Below, piece by piece: positions 35,992 through 46,889 of a stretch of DNA of 64,000 nucleotides (position 1 is its first letter; each line of letters starts with the position of its first letter). The DNA comes from Cavia porcellus (lineage: Eukaryota; Chordata; Mammalia; Rodentia; Caviidae). The notes under the pieces are model-generated. The model saw only the letters and a list, made by a program, of their open reading frames with translations. It was not told the origin of the DNA and made no database searches. Made by a program: the position numbers and the translations under genes. The stretch spans positions 49,277,519-49,341,518 of the forward strand of contig NW_026947485.1 in assembly GCF_034190915.1 (NCBI RefSeq), read 5' to 3'.

Positions 35992-36514
35992 TGTTATGAC
36001 TTGTGCTTAGATATCCCTTCAAAGCCTCATGTGGTTATAATGGGGCTCTTTCAGAAGTGGCTAGATCTAGTGTTTGTGATTGTCTCATAGTGAAATGCTG
36101 GGATTAATGGTGTGTCATTACTAAATCAGTCCACTGATTGTTTTGGCACTGCTCTAATCCCAATAGCCTAGATACAATACAAAAGGAGCAGAGTGATGCT
36201 GTCATAGTGTCTCTTTTGTTTCTTTTGCTACCTTCTGCTCACCATGACCTGTTCTCTGTAAAGCCACTCTATCTGGGGGCTGGGATTTAGCTCAGTGGCA
36301 TAAGCACCTGCCTTGCAAGCAGGCGGTCATGAGTTCAATACCTGGTATCGATAAAAAAAATTTTTTTAAAAAGGGAAAAAAAAGCCACTCTGTTTTGGAG
36401 TTAGATCATTATGAAAACTTTACAAATTTCAATGTAAATAAATGTTCCTCCTTTATCTGTGAGTGATGAATATTTCATTTCATTTCAGCAATGAAAGAAA
36501 AGTGACTGACACAG
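35992..36514 (+). mobile_element. MaLR LTR interrupted by an ID-like SINE
   Basis: The LTR starts TGTTATGACTTGTGC…CCTTCAAAGCCTCATGTGG and ends, after AATAAATGTTCCTCC, with 'tttcagcaatgaaagaaaagtgactgacaca'. These are MaLR LTR landmarks. The SINE at 36271-36380 sits inside it, which dates the SINE as younger. Confidence 0.65.
36271..36380 (+). mobile_element. tRNA-derived ID-like SINE
   Basis: GGGGGCTGGGATTTAGCTCA (A box), GTGGCATAAGCACCTGCCTT, GCAAGCAGGCGGTCATGAG, B box GTTCAATACC, then TGGTATCGATAAAAAAAA with a tail rearranged into A/T blocks. A perfect 11-bp duplication AAAGCCACTCT at 36260-36270 and 36381-36391 encloses it, and the target TTT/A agrees with the L1 endonuclease preference. 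Confidence 0.95.
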
Positions 36515-37337
36515 ATCCATTATATTCAAGAAGGGCCTCCTACAGATGTTGTTCCCCAAGATCCATTTCACTGGGCTAACACATCTGGAGACTCAGAGGA
36601 TGTTGAAGCCATGATCCAATGGAGTCTGCTTACTGCTCAGATTGGCCGCAGAATTTGATGTTTATCATGTGACACTGGTTATTTTGGCATATGAAGTACA
36701 AGAACTATGGAATCATGGAGACCTCCACACAGATTTCAAGATAAGGAATTCCACAGAAGACAATGCATGATGCTGTGGGAATTAAAGAAAAAGCAAACCC
36801 CAGAAAGACAGAGATGCCATAAACATGGAATGTCTACTGAGAAAAGCTACAGGCCAAAAATGGAACCAGCCCAAGAGGAAGGTCATGTAGATTATAACTG
36901 GCAAAATCATAGGGTCAGACTTCCCAATCCCTTGAAACACATTTTACCACCATACTCCCAGGATAGTAGATATATAGCTATAGGACCTAATGTTTCCTTT
37001 GTATGTTGCAGTCTTAATTTCTCTGATTCTTTTCCATCCTTTCATTCCTCCTTTCTAGGGTGGAAATATTAACCTTGGGCCATTTTATCTCAGTATTGTG
37101 TAGCTTGTTTTTCATTTTTACAGAGAATCTCAGTCAAGAGATTGCCTTGAATTTCATAAGAGGCTTTAATATGATTTTTGAAAAATACCAGAATTGGTGA
37201 GTCTCTCCAGATGGATAGCAGGATAGCTAAGCAGAATTATGCAATTGTTACTTATTGTCTTTGTTTGGAGGCTAAATACAGTTTGAAAAGATGAATTTGT
37301 ATATTAAATTTATGAACTGGATTGGGATTTCTAATCC
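36515..37337 (+). mobile_element. MaLR internal region, second segment
   Basis: 'ggacctaatgtttcctttgtatgttgcagtc', 'tttccatcctttcattcctcctttctagggtggaaatattaacc' and 'ttgtgtagcttgtttttcatttttacagagaatctc' follow the order of MaLR internal sequence shortly before its 3' LTR. It lies between the LTR at 36.0-36.5 kb and the split LTR described next. The 121-codon frame at 36707-37072 is in this non-coding region. Confidence 0.6.
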
Positions 37338-37374
37338 TGTTGTGAAAATCTAACTGGATTAAGAAACATGCAGC
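37338..37374 (+). mobile_element. MaLR LTR, 5' piece (split by the L1)
   Basis: The 37 bp from TGTTGTGAAAATC to the L1 insertion point continue at 46890. Joined in reading, 'actggattaagaaacatgcagc' plus 'atattagtaaaac…tatctggatgg' matches the start of the LTR at 63.1-63.4 kb ('attggattcagaaatgcctacagattagtag…tgtctggatgg'). Confidence 0.6.
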
Positions 37375-37710
37375 AAACTCAGCTGGCTGAGCTAAGTCCC
37401 TGCGCCATCTGGAGCCCTGGGGAGACTTTAAGATCATCTCTTCTGGAGCTCAAGGACCCGCCCAGAGCCCAACCACACTAGGCTGCACTTGGCAAGTATC
37501 AGGCCTGTCCAGGACATGCCCAGTGACCTTCTCCCAAACTAGGAAACTCAGCTGGCTGGGGTAAGTCTATGCACCATCCTGAGCCCCAGGAGACATTAAG
37601 ATCATCTCTTCCAGAGCTTGAGGACCTGTCCAGAGCCCAGGGCACAGTAGACTAGCCTTAGGAGGTTTTGTGAACCAGCTGTATTACACCCAGTGACCTT
37701 CTTCAATTAC
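37375..37710 (+). promoter_or_regulatory. L1 5'UTR with two ~170-bp monomers
   Basis: AAACTCAGCTGGCTG begins unit 1 at 37375 and unit 2 at 37544. The unit ends (CCCAGTGACCTTCT) are at 37519 and 37689, giving a period of 169-170 bp. The units include 'agatcatctctt' and 'ccagagccca' and are GC-rich. Tandem monomers at this place are the known promoter architecture of mouse and some other rodent L1s, where each monomer binds transcription factors; the promoter role here is inferred from position. Confidence 0.8.
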
Positions 37711-37966
37711 GGGATTTGAGAGTAGGTGAAGTGAGTTCCAGAGCATTGGTCTTCACCAAAGGAGAGCTTTAACCCAACATACACAGTGGTGAGGTGCCTG
37801 CCCAGCTAGCTGGAACACTGAAGGTTGGACAGGAGGGCCTGAGGGCCTAACTGGACCAGGTTCAGCAACTTCCATTCAGTCCCTGGAGCCTAGGGCACAG
37901 GAGACGATTTCCAATACATACAGGGGAAGCCTTGGAACAACACTTAGAGCACAGAAATATAGGACA

Positions 37967-38987
37967 ATGACAAAACAAAAGACCAAAATGCATTCTCAAA
38001 ACTCCAGCCCATCCCAAGAAACTTTAGGGGCTATGTACATAGAAGAAAATATATGCCATACACCTCAAATACCTGAAATAATAGCAGCTGAAATAAAGAA
38101 GCAACTCTGGGAAGCTTTAAAGGAATTCAAACTAGAAATAATCTCCCAGCTAAAAGAAGAAATGATAGAAGAAATGAAAGAGATGCTAGCATATATAAAG
38201 AAGACACAGTTAAAAAGCTGGAGGAACTAAACAAAAAGGTGGAATCCCTGGATGAACAATAAAAGAAACAAACAAAATGCATAACACAGATGCAAAGAGT
38301 TATACAGGAAATCAAAAATTCCATTGAAAGTTGTAAAAATTGCCTCAGTGAAAGTAACGATATAATTTCAAAGACAGGATTGCAGCTAGTGAACAGGAAA
38401 AGCAAGATTCTTTAAAAGTAACAAGGAATCAGGAAATAACAATTCAACAGCTGCAAGATGATGCAAAGAAAAACAACATAAGATTGATAGGGATAAATGA
38501 AAAAGAAGGGACAACAAAAAGGATGTGAAGAGGATATTTAGAGAAGTAATAGCTGAAAATTTCCCAAACATGAGAATGGAAATTGACATCAGGATCAGTG
38601 AAGCATGTAGAACTCCAAATAGTCATAACCAAAATAAAACTACACCCAGACATATAATAATCACCATCCAAGAAATCCAACAATGGAATATTAAAAGCTG
38701 TCAGAGAGAAAAGACAGATCACCTATAAAGGAAAACCTATCAGAATCACAGGAGACTTCTCAGCACAAACAATAAAGTCAATAAGAGCATGGAGTGAAGT
38801 ATTTCAGATGCTAAAGAAAAATGATTACCAGCTTGGATTGATGTATCTTGCAAAACTGTCCTTCAAAGTCAATGGAGAAACAAAATATTCCAGGACAAGG
38901 AACAGCTGAAGAACTTCATGATCACCAAGCCAACCCTGCAAAGAATACTGAAAGACAGTTTAGATACACTTAGAAAAAACCACTAAG
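37967..38987 (+). pseudogene. L1 ORF1 (RNA-binding protein), broken
   Basis: It opens with MTKQKTKMHSQNSSPSQETL (87 codons to 38230), a basic N-terminus followed by a coiled coil (EIKKQLWEALKEFKLEIISQ). The RNA-recognition part is at 38525-38728 (MKRIFREVIAENFPNM…ISEACRTP…TPRHIIITIQEI). The C-terminal region reaches about 38987. The first and third segments are in the same frame; the middle is out of frame and contains stops. Expected length is about 340 codons. Confidence 0.88.
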
Positions 38988-40012
38988 CAAAGCAGGTAAT
39001 TGAACAGAACAGAAAGATAAAGATTCAGCAGCAGAAAGATAACATGTCAGGACTTCCGGTGTCATGGCCCCCTGTCCTGATCACAGTGCTGAGAGATCTT
39101 CAGTTCTGTTAGACAACCTTCTGGGACATCTGCTGACCACAGGATGCATGGGAAGGACTTGGGACACTGGGAAGCCATGCAATAGCTCCTTCTAGGACCC
39201 ATGCTTTCGTGACTTTGTACAAGTAAGCCTATATCTAATCAGTAGAGAAGATTTCCCATTCTGCTGTTGCTTTAGCAGTAAACTCCTGTGTTGAATGTAG
39301 CATCAAACTTCCTGTGTTGAGAAGAGACAAGAACATGGCAGATAGATAGCAGCAGCTCCGGAGTCTCTCTGAGATACCCCACTTAGAATCCAGGAATGGG
39401 GCAGTGCGAGGAGTCCTAAGCAAGGGGAAATATACCCTGCCTACCCAGGAATGAACTAAGCTAAGAGAAACCAACTGGAAACACCATCCCAGTGCTATAA
39501 CAGGGACAGATAAAATCTCAGCACAGAAGCTGAATCCCGCATCATTGGAAGCTGTGATTTGAATTTCCTGCTACCACTGCTGCATCCAAATCTGCACAGC
39601 AGGGAGAGAGATGCATGAAAACTCTGAGAGTGGGAATCGGCATACGGAGTTGTGAACGGGACTGGCAGGGAGCCCTGCATCAACCTGCTGTGAGTGAGCT
39701 GAATGGGGACCCTTCCATAGAGTAGGAGGCTTCAGGAAAGGACATACTGGGACCTGGCAGACTTGCTGCAACAGGATGCTGCAGTAACTTTAGTTGCATA
39801 TTCCCCTTTCAAGCAGGATTGGTAGGGAGTGCCTGGCCTGGGTGACGCCGCTGACTCAGACCCAGTAGGCTAGCCCAAACCAGGTTCCAGAGACTGAATG
39901 TATGCCCTAGCAGTGAAGCCTTCAGTAGGTTGACCTGGAGGGGCGGGCCCAGCAAAGACTGCCCAGGTCTGTGTCTCCCTACTACACTACAGCAGATGGG
40001 AACACCTAGCCG

Positions 40013-41191
40013 GTGCAATTCAAGCAAACTGTAACAGACAAAGAGAAAAAAACTGGGCCTCCTATATACGCTTGCATGGAAGGAACAAAAAGTATGGGAA
40101 GAGGAAGCAACAAGAAAGGGTCCTCAGTCCCCAATCCTGAGAACACTATTCCAGGAAAGGTGAATGCAAAGGAGAATGAGGAAAGAAAACATGCAATATC
40201 AGATATGGCACCAATAGACATAAAGTGGTATCTCCAGAGCCTCATAGGTGAGTTCAAAAGAGAAGTTTTTAATGAAATAAAGCAAGATATAAGTAGAATA
40301 GTTAGACAAATGCTAAGCACTGCCCAAGAAAAAAACAGATGGTGGAATGGAAGAACAGAAAAAAAAGGGGGAGAATTGTTTGATGGAGAAAATAGAGAAA
40401 ACATAGAATATGTGAAGCAGGTTCAAAGAGATTACCAGGAAACTAAAACCTCTATCAAAAGCTGGCATAACAGCTTGAAAGAAACTAAGGATAGGTTATC
40501 TGAACTGGAGGGGCAGATTTGTAATGTGGGAACATGAAATGAAAAACTTCTTAAAAATAACAAGAAAACAAACAGCAATAATACAAAGGCTAGAAGATGA
40601 TAAGAGGATCTATAACTTAAGAATTAAGAACATAAAAGAAGTAGGGACACAAACAAATGGACACAAAAGCTATTCAGAGAAATAATCCAAGAGAATTTCC
40701 CTAATTTAGCAAGAGGTAAAGATACTCAGATGTATGAGGCATACAGGACCCCAGCCACCTACAAACCAAACAGAGCTACACCCAGGCATATAATAATCAA
40801 AATTCTAGAAATCCAATGTAAGAACAGAATATTAAAAGCCGTCAGAGGCAAGAAACAGATCACTTACAAGGGAACACCCATCAGAATTACAGCAGACTTC
40901 TCAGCACAGACCATCAAATCAAGAAGAGCATGGGGGGAAATAATTCAAGCTTTGAAAGATAATAACCTCCAGCAAAGATTGATATATCCTGCACAACTGT
41001 CCCTAGAAATTGATGGAAAAACAAGGTGCTTCCAGGATAAAGAGGAACTAGGGGAATTTGCAACCACCAATTCAACTCTACAGATAATACTGCAGGATAT
41101 TCAAAAAAAAAGAAAATACCAAGATTCCAGCAACAGTGGCAGAGAGGCCACAATGAATGGAGCAGAAAGCAAAATGAAGAAGACAAACTGA
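40013..41191 (+). pseudogene. ORF1 of the nested half-L1, nearly intact
   Basis: About 390 codons. Segment one (40013-40537, 174 codons) includes the coiled coil (YVKQVQRDYQETKTSIKSWH, DRLSELEGQI). Segment three (40730-41191, 153 codons) holds the rest of the RNA-recognition domain and the C-terminal domain (EAYRTPATYKPNRATPRHII, RNRILKAVRG-type NRILKAVRGKKQITYKG, TADFSAQTI, LIYPAQLSLEIDGK). Both are in one frame; the ~190 bp between them run in a different frame (…FLKITRKQTAIIQRLEDDKR…), so two compensating indels are the main damage. The 3' end reads directly into the 3'UTR. Confidence 0.88.
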
Positions 41192-42500
41192 CAACAAACG
41201 ACAGAAAAAGAGCTCAACAGAAATGAGGCAGAGAAGATTGGATGGTAGGAACAGCTATTTTGGAGAAAACAAGACATCATAATAGTTAGTGCTGATTTAG
41301 TATCATCTTGTTTTGAAGTCCCATCAAGCTTTTATTTTTCTGTCTCTATCAGTCTTAACAGGTTGTGTCTTATTGGATTTTATTATATGTGATAATATAA
41401 GCAAAAACTTTTACAGACAAGGAGATTATACAGAAACCATTTTTCATTTTCTGATAGTTGGTTCTAACTACCCTGTAACAGTGTCATTCTCTTAAGTGGT
41501 TTTACATTGTCTTGATATGTTTGGTGCTGCAGTATAAAAAGTTATACTCAAAGATTTCAAGGAAAGAGACACTGTGGAAAATACTTTTATGTCAGGATAT
41601 CTTGTGGTGAAACACTATTTTGCTTAAATGGTTATGCTTTGACCTGTGCTGTTTAGTGGTTATACCCTCTTTTATCTCAATCTCCTTTTCTTAATTATTT
41701 ACTTTTTTATTTTTATCTTTTTAATTAAGGGAAAAATAAATTAAAAAATTGCAGGATACATTATAGTAACTTGATTTGAACCCCTGTATTGCCCTCACCA
41801 GCTTGTTTTGACTGATTTTCCCCTATTCTGCTTTGCTTGATAGTACTAAGTTCGAAAGTATAGGCAAAACTGTGAAGACAATAAGATTTATTATGACACC
41901 CATTCTGGTTGACTATTATCTTCTTTTAAAGTCCTGTAATGTCTCCAACATTTTGGTTTTATTCTTTACTGTTTAGCTCAATTTTATTATAACTGATGAT
42001 ATAGGCAATTATTTTTAAGATAGCAAGAGGCAGTATGATAACCATTGTTGATCACCTTGTATTTTGTTTTTACATTATCTATTAGGTCCATCATCTTGAT
42101 TTGACTGACTCTGTTCTGTTATGTCACATTTGGTTTTACTCTCTTCAAAAAAAAGTAACAAGAACTGTGGGAGTAATAAAACCCAAAATGTGTAATTGTC
42201 ATTGTACAAAAGAAAGGAAAAGAAAGTGCTCTAAAGGATATAACTCCTATATATTTAAGCGTATAAGATAGATAACCATATACTGAGTTTTGTTGGATCA
42301 TTGAACACAACTGTTTGCAGTCTCACTGTTTGAAAGTCCACTTTATATGCTTTAATTTTGTAACTTGAACAACTATTTCTAAGATAACAATATGTAGTCT
42401 ATTAACTAATGATCTCCTACTGTTTATTCTTTCTGAAATTCTGTATAACTTGTACCCTTTTTCTGTTTTTTTTTCTTTTTCTCAAATAAAATTTTTTTAA
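41192..42500 (+). repeat. Half-L1 3'UTR with ~150-bp repeated units
   Basis: A unit of the form 'gaagaaaacaagaca…gataaccattgttgat…tatcttgttttaaagtcctgtaatg' recurs at about 41258, 41413, 41555, 41870, 42015 and 42376, i.e. spacings of about 142-157 bp or multiples. Similar units form the 3'UTRs at 46.4-46.8, 58.2-58.9 and (antisense) 30.9-31.9 kb. Units are quite diverged from one another, so the array is older than the individual insertions. Confidence 0.65.
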
Positions 42501-42509
42501 AAAGATAAC

Positions 42510-45500
42510 ATGTCAATAATAAACCAACATATAACAGTTATAAGCATTAATATAAATGGTATCAATGCACCAATTAAAAGCAACAGACTGGCAGAATGAA
42601 TCAAAAAACAAGATCCAACCATATCTGTCTACAAGAAACCCATCTAACTCAAAAGGATACTCACAGACTGAAAGTCAAAGGATGGAAAACAATACTTCAT
42701 GCAACAGGAACCCAAACAAAAGTAGGGGTAGTTATTCTGTTTGCAGACAATGTGAACTTCAAATCAATCATGATCACAAGAGATACAGAAGGTCATTACA
42801 TACTGGTTAGGGGGAAAACTTCAAGAAGAAGACACAACAATCTTAAATACATATGCACCAAATTCCAGAGTACCCAGTTATACAAAGCAATTCTTAACAG
42901 AATTGAAAAACCAAATTACCAGTAACACACCATTGACACTAAGGGACAGATCAACCAGACAGAAAATCAAAGAAATAACAGAACTGAATCACACATGTGA
43001 ACAAATGGACTTGATAGACATATACAGAGAGTTCCATTCAACAACAGAATACACATTCTTCTCAGCAGTACATGGCACGTTCTCTAAAATAGATCATATA
43101 TTCACCCACAGAACATATTTAAATGTAAGCAAAAGAGTCGAAATTATCTCAAGCATGTTATCGGATCATAGTGCCATGAAATTAGAAATTAATGATAAAA
43201 GACATAGGAAAAACCCCACAAACACTTGGAAAGTGAATAACACACACTTGAGTAATCAGTGAGTCGCGGGAGAAATTAAAGAAAAAATTAAGCAATACCT
43301 GCAAGCAAACGAAAATACAAATGCAACTTACCCGAATCTGTGGGATGCAATGAAAGCTGTCCTCAGAGAAAAATTTATTGCACTGAGTTCCCATATCAGG
43401 AAAACAGAATGAATACAAACAAATAACTTGATGCTACACCTCAAACATCTAGAAAAAGAAGAGCAAGACAAGCACAAAGCCAAAAGAAAGGAGGAAATTA
43501 TACAAATCAGAGCAGAAATTCATTCAATAGAGACTAAGAAAACAATCCAAAGAATCAATGAATCAGAGTTCGTTCTTTGAAAGAATAAATAAAATGGGTA
43601 AGCCCCTACCCAACCTCATTTAAAAAAGAGAAGAAACAGCTCAAATTAATGCAAAATTAATGAAAAAGGTGAAATCACCACAGATTCTGTAGAAACACAG
43701 AAGATCTTCAGCACCTATTTTGAAAACTTCTACTATCATAGGTTTGATAACACAGAAGAAACAGAGAGATTTCTAGAAATATATGATGTACCAAAACTAG
43801 GTCAAGAACATGTAAAACTGCTGAATAACACAATTTCTATTAATTAAATTGATAATATAAGTCCTTACCAACAAAGAAGAGCCCAGGCCCAGATGGATTC
43901 ACTGCAGAATTCTACAAGAAATACAAAGAAGACTTAATTCCAACACTCCTCAAACTCTTAATGAAATTGAAAGGGAAGCAATTCTTCCTAAGTCATTCCT
44001 GTAAGCAAATATTACTCTAGTACCAAAACTTGAGAAAGACCCAAGTAAAAAAGAGAACTATAGGCCAATCTCCCTAATGAACACAGATGCAAAAATCCTC
44101 AATAAAATATTGGGAAACAGAATGCAGCAAATCATCAAGAAGAGTATACACCATGACCAAGCGTGATTCATCCCATGCATGCAGGTATGGTTTAACATAC
44201 ATAAATCAGTAAATGTAATCCACCACATCAATAAAGTCAAAAGTAAGAATCACATGCTCATTTCTATAGATACAGAAAATGCTTTTGATAAAGTCCAACA
44301 TTCATTTATGAATAGAACCTTACAGAGAATTGGAATAGATGGTCTTTACCTCAATGTAATAAAGGCCATCTATAACAAACCAACAGCCAGTATCATACTA
44401 AATGGCTAAAAACTAAAGGCCTTTACCTTAAAATCAGACACAAGACAAGAAATTCCCTTATCACCAATCCTATTTAATATAGTACTGGAAATACTAGCCA
44501 GAGCAATTAGACAAGAGAGAGAAATAAAAGGGGTAAAAATAGGAAAAGAAGAAGTTAAATTATTATTTGCAGATGATACTCTACAAAGACCCCAAAACTC
44601 CATTGAAAAACTCCTAGATATAATAAATAAATTCAGCAATGTAGCTGGATACAAAATCAATACTCAAAAATGAATAGCATTTCTATACACTGACAAAAAA
44701 TTCACAGAGAGAGAAATAAGAGAAGCCACACCCTTCACACTATCAACCAAAAAAATGAAATATTTAGGAATTATTCTCACAAAAGCAATGAAAGACATGT
44801 AAGGAAAACTATAACACACTGAAAAAAGGAATTGAAGAGGCTCTCAGAAAATGGGAAGGCATCCTTTGCTCATGGATAGGAAGAATAAATATTGTGAAAA
44901 TGGCCATTCTCCCAAAACTGCTATACAGATTCAATGCAATCTCAATAAAAATATCAACAACATACCTCATGGACCTAGAGAAATCACTTCTCAAATTCAT
45001 CTGGAACCAGAAGCGACCTAGAATACCAAAATCAATTCTAAGCAGCAAAGGCAAGGCAGGAGGCATCACAATCCCTGACTTGAACTTATACTACAAAGGA
45101 ACTGTAGTAAAATCAGCATGGTACTGGAATCAAAACAGAGCCAAAGATCAATGGAATAGATTAGAAGATACAAGCCCAACTACAAACACACTCAACCACC
45201 TTATTTTTGATAAAGGGGCCAAACATGTTCACTGAAAGAACGACAGTCTCTTTAATAAATGGTGCTGGAAAAACTGGCTCTCCACATGTCAAAAACTAAA
45301 ACTAGACTCATGTCTATCACCATATACTAAATTACAATCTAAATGGATCAAGGATCTGAATATTAAAACAGAAACACTGAATCTATTGAAAGACATATTG
45401 GGTAAAAGCCTTGAAAACATAGGGGTAAGTAGAGGATTCATGAACCAGAATCAAACCGTACAGGAAATACTTCCCAGAATCACTAACTGGGATAACCTCT

Positions 45501-46256
45501 TATTAAAAAGTTTCTGCATGTCAAAAGAAATCTCCAGCATAGTGATAAGAAAACCCACAAACTGGGAAAAAATCTTAGTGAACTCTCACTCAGACAAAAG
45601 ACTTGTGTGTAAAACATATAAAGAATTTTTAAAAATCAGACTCCCAAAATTCAAAGATCCAATCCAAAATGGGCACCTGAGATGAATACACACTTCTTAG
45701 ATGAAGAAATACAAGTGGCAAATAAATACTTGAAAAATGTTCATCATCATTACTCACTAGAGAAATGCAAGTTAAAATCACATTAAGATTCCATCTCACT
45801 CCTGAAAAAATGGCCAAGATCAAGAAAACTACCAACAACAAATTCTGGAGAGGCTGTGGGGAAAAAGGAACTCTCCTGCACTGTTGGTGGGAGTGTAGAC
45901 TGGTGCAACCATTGTGGAGGTTAGTCTGGAGGTTTCTCAAAAAGCTGGGATTGGAAGTCCCATTTGACCAAGCTATTCCACTTCTAGGCATATTCCCAGA
46001 AAAACTCAAAATGTCATACCACAGTGATATATGTGCACCCATGTTTATAGCAGCACAATTTGTGATAACCAGATCTTGCAAACAACCTAAGTGTCCATCA
46101 ACTGAGGAATGGGTAAAAAAGCTGTGGTATTTTTATACAATGCAGTACTACTCAGCTATAAAGAATGATCACATTGAGATACTTATAAATCAATGGAAGC
46201 AGATTGAGACCATACTCATAAGCAAAATAAATCAAACTCACATGTATAAATACTGA
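42510..46256 (+). pseudogene. L1 ORF2 (endonuclease / reverse transcriptase), broken
   Basis: About 1,250 codons of L1 ORF2. ATG at 42510 (inside the target duplication) starts MSIINQHITVISINING. The endonuclease follows with ICLQETHLTQ in a second frame (42596-42925), SKIDHIFTHR and SDH (43161-43169). Reverse-transcriptase motif [13 protein letters not shown] is at 44.26 kb with its Asp at 44269-44271, and the FADD box is at 44566-44577; both catalytic motifs are intact. The C-terminal Cys/His region (GCGEKGTLLHCWWECRLVQP…) and the end …QTHMYKY lie in 45765-46256. A TGA early in the endonuclease, several later stops and multiple frameshifts make it non-functional. Confidence 0.93.
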
Positions 46257-46875
46257 ATAGTTTCCCTAGTGTAAGAAATGGTAAGAGTACATAAAGAAAG
46301 TAGTAAACATGATTCCCCATTATATTGCTTTGAAGCCTTATAATGTTTTCATTCATTATTTGGATGGTTTTATACTGGGTTGTTTGATTTCATTGTCTGT
46401 GAGGATATGAACAGTTATTTTGAAGAAAACAAGACGATATAATAGCTAGTGGTGATTTAATATCATCTTGTTTTGAAGTTCCATGAAGCTTTTGCTCTTC
46501 TGTCTCCATCGCTTTATTATGTTGTATCTTTCTGGATTTTATTATGTGATAGTATAAACAACTTTTTTATAGAGAAGGAGATAATATAGAAACTATTGTT
46601 CGTTTTCTGTTAGTTGGTTCTAAATACTCTGTAATACTTTCATTCTCTTGAATGGTTTTACACTGTCATGTTGTGTTTGATGCTATAATTTATGAAGTTA
46701 TACTCAAAGATTTCAAGAAAAGAGACACTATGGTTGCTACTGTTATGTCGGGTTATCTTGTGGTGAAACACTATGTTGCTTAAATTGTTCTGTTCTGACC
46801 TGTGTTACTATGTTGTTATGTCCTCTTTTTTCTTTTATCTTAATCTCCTTTTTTCTTTTAATTTTTTAATAAAAA
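46257..46875 (+). repeat. Host L1 3'UTR with three repeated units
   Basis: Units beginning near 46408 (TTTTGAAGAAAACAAGACGA), 46565 (TTTTATAGAGAAGGAGATAA) and 46706 (GATTTCAAGAAAAGAGACAC) are spaced 157 and 141 bp apart. The end is 'cttttaattttttaataaaaa'. The same three units with the same spacing form the first half of the nested element's 3'UTR, tying the two families together. Confidence 0.65.
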
Positions 46876-46889
46876 AAGAAATATGCTGC

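Larger units (their letters stand above)
39050..42500 (+). mobile_element. Nested ORF1-only (half-L1) element with perfect 15-bp TSD
   Basis: The duplication AAAGATAACATGTCA occurs at 39035-39049 and 42501-42515. The element, about 3451 bp, has a 5'UTR from GGACTTCCGGTGTCATGG, ORF1 at 40013-41191, and then a 3'UTR of 1.3 kb ending CAAATAAAATTTTTTTAA. No ORF2 is present: 41192 onward matches L1 3'UTR units at once. The 3'UTR is composite. Its first half (41.24-41.75 kb) parallels the whole 3'UTR of the host L1, including the terminal 'atctcaatctcctttt'; the second half ends like the element at 59.5 kb. Structure corresponds to HAL1-type half-LINEs, which need L1 enzymes in trans. It interrupts the host L1 exactly at the ORF2 start codon. 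Confidence 0.93.
37375..46875 (+). mobile_element. Full-length L1 retrotransposon (split by a nested element)
   Basis: The boundaries are given by 14-bp direct repeats with two mismatches, AAGAAACATGCAGC (37361-37374) and AAGAAATATGCTGC (46876-46889). Removing the nested 3.47 kb leaves about 6.0 kb, the normal full length of L1. Order: repeated 5'UTR (37375-37.96 kb), ORF1 (37967-38987), a short spacer, ORF2 (from ATG 42510 to 46256), and a 3'UTR of about 0.6 kb with three ~150-bp units and an A-rich end. Both ORFs carry stops and frameshifts, so this copy cannot move on its own, but the whole structure is legible. Confidence 0.92.
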
